Assembly (NCBI GenBank): GCA_030639395.1
Contig: DAOWCW010000049.1
Coordinates: forward strand, 1-5,533
Direction: 5' to 3'
DNA: 5,533 nucleotides
Source: an archaeon
GTDB taxonomy: Archaea > Nanoarchaeota > Nanoarchaeia > Pacearchaeales > GW2011-AR1
Shown here: one piece after another, positions 1 through 3,287 of the stretch
Layout of the letters: each line of letters starts with the position of its first letter
How positions within the stretch are numbered: position 1 is the stretch's first letter
The notes under the pieces: model-generated
Databases searched by the model: none
Told to the model about the DNA's origin: nothing
The model's input: only the letters and a program-made list of their open reading frames with translations
Program-made: the position numbers and the translations under genes

Positions 1-477
1 CAGCATCAATTCCACTTTTTTCGGATCCTTCGTCATCTCCTTAACAACGCTCGCCGGACCAATCACCGTAATGGCATCCTGTTCCCCCACAAGAATCTTC
101 GCAATATTCCGCCTAACCCCCTCAAACAAACTACGGTTCTCATTCTCCCCGCTCAAGCTCGCAATCTCAATACCAGCAAAACCCACAACATTTCCAATCA
201 ACATCATAGAATTCTCAATCAACTTCACTTCCTCATCAGGCCGAAGCTTACCCTGCAAAATAACAATCTTACCCTTCAAAACAATCCCCATAATCTTCTT
301 TATGCGACCAACAGCATCCTCATACGCAATCTCAGAATAAGGCATAAAATGAATAGTCAGCTCACCTTTCTTGCCCGATGAGGATCGGGATTTAATCCCC
401 TTTTTAGAGGGTACACTATTGCGTGTACTAAAAACCCTTCTAGATTCCCTAATCACTTTCTTTTTCTTTCTAGCCAT
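1..477 (-). CDS. arvB: DUF2073 family protein (ArvB-type, archaeal vesicle-associated operon), 3' end cut by window
   Basis: The reading frame is open from an ATG at 477 to the left edge (159 codons, no stop), so the C-terminus is missing. After a Lys/Arg-rich leader (residues 1-38, starting MARKKKK) comes the family core: GELTIHFMPYSEI, then KIVILQGKLRPDEEVKLIE, GFAGIEIASL, and AITVIGPASVVKEMTKDP. These blocks match, from memory, the haloarchaeal DUF2073/COG2412 proteins, whose genes sit beside an Era-like GTPase; current databases call the family OapB/ArvB. The ArvA GTPase was linked to extracellular vesicle formation in Haloferax; the biochemical role of ArvB is not known to me. The start overlaps the stop of the upstream MNT gene by one base (TAATG), which suggests translational coupling, and a purine-rich GGGAGGGGG lies 10 nt upstream. 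The basic leader is longer than I expect for the family and carries three small palindromes at DNA level. The Zn-ribbon partner ArvC may follow outside the window. The family call is firm; function is inferred from homologs. Confidence 0.85.
   Translation of the reverse strand, partial: MARKKKKVIRESRRVFSTRNSVPSKKGIKSRSSSGKKGELTIHFMPYSEIAYEDAVGRIKKIMGIVLKGKIVILQGKLRPDEEVKLIENSMMLIGNVVGFAGIEIASLSGENENRSLFEGVRRNIAKILVGEQDAITVIGPASVVKEMTKDPKKVELML
374..428. repeat. Cluster of three small palindromes inside the DUF2073 leader
   Basis: Three perfect inverted repeats lie in 55 bp: CCCGAT-GAGG-ATCGGG at 374-389, GGGATT-T-AATCCC at 387-399 (sharing GGG with the first), and GTACAC-TATTGC-GTGTAC at 411-428. 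They fall in codons 17-35, the low-complexity basic leader upstream of the conserved core. No such density of palindromes is seen in the rest of this gene. They could be a short palindromic insertion tolerated in a disordered leader, or RNA hairpins that modulate translation near the start. Confidence 0.5.
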
Positions 478-794
478 TAAATCTCAACCCCCTCCCGGAC
501 TGCCAACCCAATAACAGTCTGCCGATTATCCTTTACCTTATTAAATTCACTATTAGTTAAACAAATCATATCTACAGAATAATCATATCCCCAATCCATA
601 CGAAGTTCACCACCTCGCTCATAACTCTTAACTCCTTCAAAATCATCACTAACAATAATTAAATCAAAATCGCTGTCCTCCTTAAAGTCTCCCCTAGCAC
701 GACTACCAAACAAAATCAACCTACTCAAAGAAAGTTTCCCCAACACAGCATCTTTAAATTTTCTAACAACACTCATATTCTCTTCTTTATTCAT
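477..794 (-). CDS. MNT-type minimal nucleotidyltransferase (antitoxin-like partner of HEPN)
   Basis: A 105-residue protein with the pol-beta-fold nucleotidyltransferase signature: GSRARGDFKEDSDFDLIIV at residues 30-48, giving G30-S31, then D42 and D44 in the GSx10DxD spacing. A third acidic residue, D75 in YSVDMICL, is placed to complete the metal site. The motif looks intact, so the enzyme is probably active. In studied HEPN/MNT pairs the MNT protein acts as antitoxin by transferring AMP to a Tyr of the HEPN toxin; that is family knowledge, not visible here. The ATG at 794 overlaps the HEPN stop (ATGA), the classic arrangement of this pair. A second Met at residue 7 is an alternative start, but the overlap favours the first. 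Its stop overlaps the start of the DUF2073 gene by 1 nt. Function as an antitoxin is likely but not certain, because some NTase/HEPN pairs have other roles. Confidence 0.9.
   Translation of the reverse strand: MNKEENMSVVRKFKDAVLGKLSLSRLILFGSRARGDFKEDSDFDLIIVSDDFEGVKSYERGGELRMDWGYDYSVDMICLTNSEFNKVKDNRQTVIGLAVREGVEI
488..496 (-). promoter_or_regulatory. Shine-Dalgarno-like purine tract for the DUF2073 gene
   Basis: On the minus strand GGGAGGGGG lies 10 nt before the ATG at 477 and contains GGAGG, which fits the archaeal anti-SD. It sits inside the last codons of the MNT gene, so initiation may depend on ribosomes finishing that gene. The spacing from GGAGG itself (13 nt) is somewhat long. Confidence 0.4.
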
Positions 795-1159
795 TCTAAA
801 ACATCCTCACTTATTTTAATAAAACTTTGCACAACCTCTTTTTCAAAAGATTCTCCAGGAATATTCTCATCAATCATTAAAGAATATCTAGAGCTAATAT
901 ATGCCTTCGAAATTTTATCTAAATCCAAAAAATACTTTTCCGATAACTCTACATTCTTACCAAGAAGAATTAAATCATGAGTCCTAATTAACTCATTTCC
1001 TCTCTTTAACCACAACGCCTTCAGCCCCTTTTCAACAGACTGCTGACACCAAAAAACCGAAGCATGATAGTCTCCACTCCCTAAACTATTCTCAGCAGTC
1101 CTCAAGTCACGCTCAGCCAACATCAACCACTTTTCAAATTCTTTTTTTTCATCAACCAT
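791..1159 (-). CDS. HEPN domain protein (toxin-like partner of MNT)
   Basis: A 122-residue, mostly helical protein of the PF05168-type HEPN family. Signature blocks are W11...A15xxDL19, the CQQSVEKGLKAL segment at 38-49 (the QQxxEKxLKA helix), RTHDL at 59-63 and YISSRYS at 87-93. Many HEPN proteins are RNases using an Rx4-6H motif; I do not see that motif, the nearest elements being RTH (59-61) and RY (91-92), so nuclease activity cannot be assumed. It begins 1 nt after the stop of the DUF2569 gene and overlaps the MNT start by 4 nt, in the HEPN-then-MNT order common for these pairs. No good Shine-Dalgarno precedes it (AT-rich leader AATAAATAAT), so it may depend on coupling. Y87 or Y92 would be candidates if the partner AMPylates a Tyr, but this is speculative. 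Confidence 0.88.
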   Translation of the reverse strand: MVDEKKEFEKWLMLAERDLRTAENSLGSGDYHASVFWCQQSVEKGLKALWLKRGNELIRTHDLILLGKNVELSEKYFLDLDKISKAYISSRYSLMIDENIPGESFEKEVVQSFIKISEDVLE

Positions 1160-1160
1160 A

Positions 1161-1583
1161 TTATTTATTTACAAACGTATTTTTAACTCGAACAGATTTC
1201 ATAAAATAAAAAGTCCAAATAATTGGAATGACGGTATAGGCAGAAACCTCTCTCATCACGCTCTCGCCAAGAATATAATTATTCAAAAAACTTGCAATAG
1301 AGCCAGCCCAAAACCACACTATAACCCACAAAACCGCCTTTCTTTTTTCATAAAAATAAAAACGAGCCACCAAAATACTAAAAAAGAACATAACTATATT
1401 TATGAATAAGATTAAATAACCCATAGAATTTCTCTCAAAAAATATCATCAAAAAATAATATATAACAGAAAAAATAAAACTTGCCGACACTAATATAAGC
1501 CAACCACCAAGTCCCCTTAACTGCTCAGAATCTGCAACTCGAACTTTCCGAGTCACCTTTTTTTTCCTTTTCACCTTAACCAT
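1161..1583 (-). CDS. DUF2569 family integral membrane protein
   Basis: A 140-residue membrane protein with a very basic N-terminus (MVKVKRKKKVTRKVRV), then RGLGGWLILVSASF at 23-36, the typical GGWL opening of DUF2569. Four hydrophobic segments lie at about 28-49, 55-76, 83-102 and 113-128, and the protein ends in MKSVRVKNTFVNK, matching the family's C-terminal SxRVxxTF motif. DUF2569 (for example YdgK of E. coli) has no known function. Topology by the positive-inside rule places both ends in the cytoplasm. The gene starts 1 nt after the stop of the upstream membrane gene and ends 1 nt before the HEPN start, so it is in the same operon. An A-run in the first codons resembles that in the upstream gene. 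The family call rests on the paired N- and C-terminal motifs. Confidence 0.82.
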   Translation of the reverse strand: MVKVKRKKKVTRKVRVADSEQLRGLGGWLILVSASFIFSVIYYFLMIFFERNSMGYLILFINIVMFFFSILVARFYFYEKRKAVLWVIVWFWAGSIASFLNNYILGESVMREVSAYTVIPIIWTFYFMKSVRVKNTFVNK

Positions 1584-1584
1584 T

Positions 1585-1947
1585 TTACTTATCTCCCCTT
1601 AAAAAATTAATATAACCATTTAATATGAGGATAATAGATAATATGAATAAAATTATCTTTGTACAATAAATCATTTTTTTCTGATTTTCAATAAAATAAA
1701 TATGATTCTGATAAATATCCCCAACGTCTAATAACCCAATAGCTCTAATCTCTAAAGAAGAATTCTCCCAATAATTAGCATAATCCTTATCCATTAATTC
1801 AAAAATCTCCAACTCTTTGTCTTCAAAATAACTAGGAAACAAAAAGAAAGAAACAATAATCCCAATAAACAAAATAAAACCAAAAACCATCTGTAAAAGC
1901 CCCACTCTCCTTATACTATCAACTCTTTTATTTTTTTTCTTCACCAT
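1585..1947 (-). CDS. Unrecognised small membrane protein with two transmembrane helices
   Basis: I do not recognise a family. With the ATG at 1947 the product has 120 residues: a basic N-terminus (MVKKKNKR), a hydrophobic helix at about 17-37, an acidic and aromatic loop at 38-92 (EDKELEIFELMDKDYANYW and onward), and a second helix at about 93-115 ending near RGDK. The positive-inside rule puts both ends in the cytoplasm and the roughly 55-residue loop outside. The frame could be extended 16 codons upstream to a TTG at 1995, but that part lies inside the last hairpin of the array, reads as non-protein-like sequence, and gives no better ribosome site, so I chose the ATG. No clear Shine-Dalgarno or TATA box precedes it, so it is probably read through from the GTPase gene. 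It is the first gene of the cassette that separates the GTPase from the DUF2073 gene and lies 1 nt before the DUF2569 gene; the two may act as a membrane pair. Confidence 0.65.
   Translation of the reverse strand: MVKKKNKRVDSIRRVGLLQMVFGFILFIGIIVSFFLFPSYFEDKELEIFELMDKDYANYWENSSLEIRAIGLLDVGDIYQNHIYFIENQKKMIYCTKIILFILSIILILNGYINFLRGDK
1593..1599 (-). promoter_or_regulatory. Shine-Dalgarno site for the DUF2569 gene
   Basis: AGGGGAG on the minus strand ends 9 nt before the ATG at 1583. It is embedded in the last sense codons (Arg-Gly-Asp) of the upstream membrane protein gene, supporting coupled translation and confirming the ATG at 1583 as the start. Confidence 0.55.
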
Positions 1948-1980
1948 TTTTTTCCAAACACAATAGGCTACACAAGCCCC

Positions 1981-2091
1981 GCGACTTTGTCGCAACCACC
2001 GAACACAAAGTGTTCAACCCCCCAGACGCAAAGCGTCTAACCACCGACATCAAAGATGTCACCCACCCTCAAACTCGTTTAACGAGTTTGA
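1981..2091. repeat. Array of five hairpins with distinct stems, constant triplet loops and constant linkers
   Basis: Perfect inverted repeats in plus-strand order: GCGAC-TTT-GTCGC (1981-1993), GAACAC-AAA-GTGTTC (2001-2015), AGACGC-AAA-GCGTCT (2024-2038), GACATC-AAA-GATGTC (2046-2060), and an 11-bp-arm palindrome centred on T2080 (2069-2091) that includes the GTPase stop codon. Linkers are AACCACC, AACCCCCC, AACCACC and ACCCACCC. Stem sequences are unrelated, but loop (C-AAA-G, or C-TTT-G in the transcript) and linker are kept, with a period of 20-23 bp. The transcript of the GTPase operon would carry these as consecutive stem-loops separated by GGUGGUU-like linkers. No T-run follows any of them. 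A weaker 4-bp stem (GGCT-ACACA-AGCC, 1966-1978) continues the series. Function unknown; roles in mRNA 3'-end protection, processing, or protein binding are possible. Confidence 0.85.
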
Positions 2092-2707
2092 ACAGTTCCT
2101 CATAAAACTCTTCAATATTCTTCCCATCCTTAGCCGAAATCCCAACAACATTATACTCTGGAAAAGCTCCTTTTACTTTCTTAATATTAGATTTTTTTAA
2201 ATCTATCTTATTAGCAACAACCAAAACCGGAATATTCCTAGCAACCAAATTCCCCAAAATAGTAATATTAACCTGAGAATACGGATTCATCGTCGAATCA
2301 ATCATAACAACAACAGCATCCATGTCATCTAACCACTTAATCGACTCAATAATCCCCTGCGTAGCCTCCTTCGCCCTCTCCTGTGCCGCCTTCTTCTTCA
2401 TCCCAAATTTCATAAAATCCTCAAAATCAATCCGAGTCGCAACACCAGGAGTATCAATCAACTTAAACTCAATCTTCTTCCCATCCCTCTCCAAAACAAC
2501 TTTCTCCTTAATTTGAATCTCCCTCGTCTCATGTGGCATCCTAGAAACCGAACCTAAATCTTCACCTAACCAATCCTGACAAACCCTATTCGCCAAACTC
2601 GTCTTCCCAGCATTAGGCGACCCATAAAAACCAAGCTTCACCTCACCCCTCTTCTTAAAAATACCAGAAAAAATCCTCCTAGCAAAATTCCTCATAATCT
2701 TTATCAT
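2069..2707 (-). CDS. arvA: Era/Ras-like GTPase of the ArvA family (archaeal vesicle formation)
   Basis: A 212-residue protein, near the length I recall for the haloarchaeal Era-like GTPase ArvA (formerly OapA). All GTPase motifs are intact: G1 GSPNAGKT (29-36), G2 Thr in PHETRE (T61), G3 DTPG (85-88), G4 NKID (166-169) and G5 SAK (191-193). Family-specific stretches also match from memory: RMPHETRE, KEATQGIIESIKWL, VVMIDSTMNPYSQVN and GAFPEYNVVGISAKDG. ArvA was shown in Haloferax to be needed for extracellular vesicle production; that role is carried over here by homology. Residues 4-20 (IMRNFARRIFSGIFKKR) could form an amphipathic basic helix suited to membrane contact. The ATG at 2707 fits a leaderless transcript from a TATA-like box about 26 nt upstream; a second ATG at 2695 is an alternative. 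The DUF2073 partner, normally adjacent, is 1.6 kb downstream beyond a hairpin array and four genes. Confidence 0.92.
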   Translation of the reverse strand: MIKIMRNFARRIFSGIFKKRGEVKLGFYGSPNAGKTSLANRVCQDWLGEDLGSVSRMPHETREIQIKEKVVLERDGKKIEFKLIDTPGVATRIDFEDFMKFGMKKKAAQERAKEATQGIIESIKWLDDMDAVVVMIDSTMNPYSQVNITILGNLVARNIPVLVVANKIDLKKSNIKKVKGAFPEYNVVGISAKDGKNIEEFYEELFKLVKRV

Positions 2708-2727
2708 CTTTCTTCACAGAGAAATAG

Positions 2728-2742
2728 ATTTATTAACCTTTC
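2728..2742 (-). promoter_or_regulatory. Proximal archaeal promoter (BRE/TATA-like) for the GTPase gene
   Basis: On the minus strand AGAAAGG is followed by TTAATAAAT (2736-2728). The AT box is centred about 26 nt upstream of the ATG at 2707, the usual archaeal TATA-to-start distance, and the purine-rich block before it resembles a BRE. This would give a leaderless mRNA, consistent with the absence of a Shine-Dalgarno before the gene. Confidence 0.45.
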
Positions 2743-2777
2743 TCCCAATTTGTCGCCAAACCACAGTAATAATTAGA

Positions 2778-2787
2778 ATTATAAAAA
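2778..2787 (-). promoter_or_regulatory. Distal TATA-like box upstream of the GTPase gene
   Basis: TTTTTATAAT on the minus strand is the closest match to a canonical archaeal TATA box in this gap. Initiation about 25 nt downstream would give a 5' leader of roughly 45-50 nt. It is an alternative or additional promoter to the proximal box. Confidence 0.4.
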
Positions 2788-2805
2788 CTCAAACTTACTA
2801 CCTCT

Positions 2806-2857
2806 CCCCCTTCCCTTTAATCCCCCAACAAAACCCCGCCCCCAAACCCACCAACCC
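2806..2857 (-). other. G-run tract with G-quadruplex potential between the GxxExxY gene and the GTPase gene
   Basis: Minus-strand G-runs lie at 2855-2857, 2847-2849, 2839-2843, 2834-2837, 2822-2826, 2813-2815 and 2806-2810. The four runs within 2822-2849 have loops of 3, 1 and 7 nt, meeting the usual G3+N1-7 quadruplex rule. In the transcript the tract would be in the 3' UTR of the GxxExxY gene and just upstream of the GTPase promoter. It may insulate the two units or slow polymerase; that is inference. Confidence 0.55.
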
Positions 2858-2866
2858 AAAATTCAA

Positions 2867-2893
2867 AAATCCGTGCAATCCGTGAGATCTGTG
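2867..2893. repeat. Three tandem 9-bp repeats just past the GxxExxY gene
   Basis: Plus-strand units AAATCCGTG (2867-2875), CAATCCGTG (2876-2884) and AGATCTGTG (2885-2893) are in perfect 9-bp register, i.e. CACRGATYN on the gene's strand. The repeat starts 4 nt after the stop codon. I recall similar CACRGATT-type repeats near GxxExxY genes in other prokaryotes, but cannot verify it here. A T5 run follows on the minus strand and may add weak termination. Confidence 0.6.
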
Positions 2894-2897
2894 CCAA

Positions 2898-3287
2898 TTA
2901 TTCCCCTACCCCAAACTTAAACTCATTATCCAAAACCTTCCTCTTAACCTTAGCCTCCCTGCCAAAATTCAAAACCAGCCCAACCTCCAAATCCGTAGCC
3001 CTCAAATAATTCAACAACTGCCCCTTCTCATTCCCACTAAACTCACTCAGAGCCTTAACTTCAACAACCACTTTCCCCTCCACAATAAAATCGGCAACAT
3101 AATCCCCAACATTCTCACCCTCATAAAAAACAGAAACTCCAACCTGCTGCCCGAACTTCAATCCCACCTTACGAAACTCAACAGCCATAGCATTCTCATA
3201 AACTTTCTCCAAAAATCCATACCCAAGAGAATTATAAACTCGATAAAAAATACCAATAATCTTCTCAGTCAACTCTTCGTGCTTCAT
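2898..3287 (-). CDS. GxxExxY family protein (PD-(D/E)XK nuclease-like)
   Basis: With the ATG at 3287 the product has 129 residues and starts MKHEELTEKIIGIFYRVYN, the usual opening of the family. The name-giving motif is GFLEKVY at 24-30 (G24, E27, Y30). A PD-(D/E)XK-like core follows: D66 in YVADFIVEGK, then E76-V-K78 in VVVEVKAL, Q90 in GQLLNYLRAT and the closing GLVLNFG. All nuclease-like residues are present. The cellular role of the family is unsettled; it is often found as a solitary accessory gene and near short repeats. Upstream in-frame ATGs at 3308 and 3332 would add 7 or 15 residues (MLPVFKGK...) not typical of the family and lying deep within the upstream gene. Even the chosen start overlaps the surface-protein gene by 23 bp in another frame. 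It is followed by the 9-bp repeats and G-run tract, which together may mark a mobile module. Confidence 0.87.
   Translation of the reverse strand: MKHEELTEKIIGIFYRVYNSLGYGFLEKVYENAMAVEFRKVGLKFGQQVGVSVFYEGENVGDYVADFIVEGKVVVEVKALSEFSGNEKGQLLNYLRATDLEVGLVLNFGREAKVKRKVLDNEFKFGVGE

Noticed and set aside
71..340. Plus-strand open frame opposite the DUF2073 gene
   Set aside because: It is antisense to a clear conserved gene, with Pro/Thr/Ser-rich composition typical of a shadow frame.
1948..1995. TTG start at 1995 for the two-helix membrane protein
   Set aside because: It lies inside the last hairpin, adds a non-protein-like leader rich in Cys, and the ATG at 1947 gives a normal Lys-rich start similar to that of the next gene.
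1928..2071. UGA read-through extending the GTPase by about 46 codons through the hairpin array
   Set aside because: The frame stays open after the stop to a TAA at 1928-1930, but the sequence is palindrome-driven, unit lengths break codon phase, and homologs as I recall end at about this length. UGA is also a normal stop for other genes here.
1981..2091. CRISPR array
   Set aside because: In a CRISPR the repeats are identical and the spacers unique. Here the stems differ, units are only 20-23 bp, and the linkers are the constant part. No cas gene is present.
2069..2091. Intrinsic terminator at the end of the GTPase gene
   Set aside because: The palindrome is strong but is not followed by a T-run on the minus strand, and archaeal termination relies on T-tracts. 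It is better treated as part of the array.
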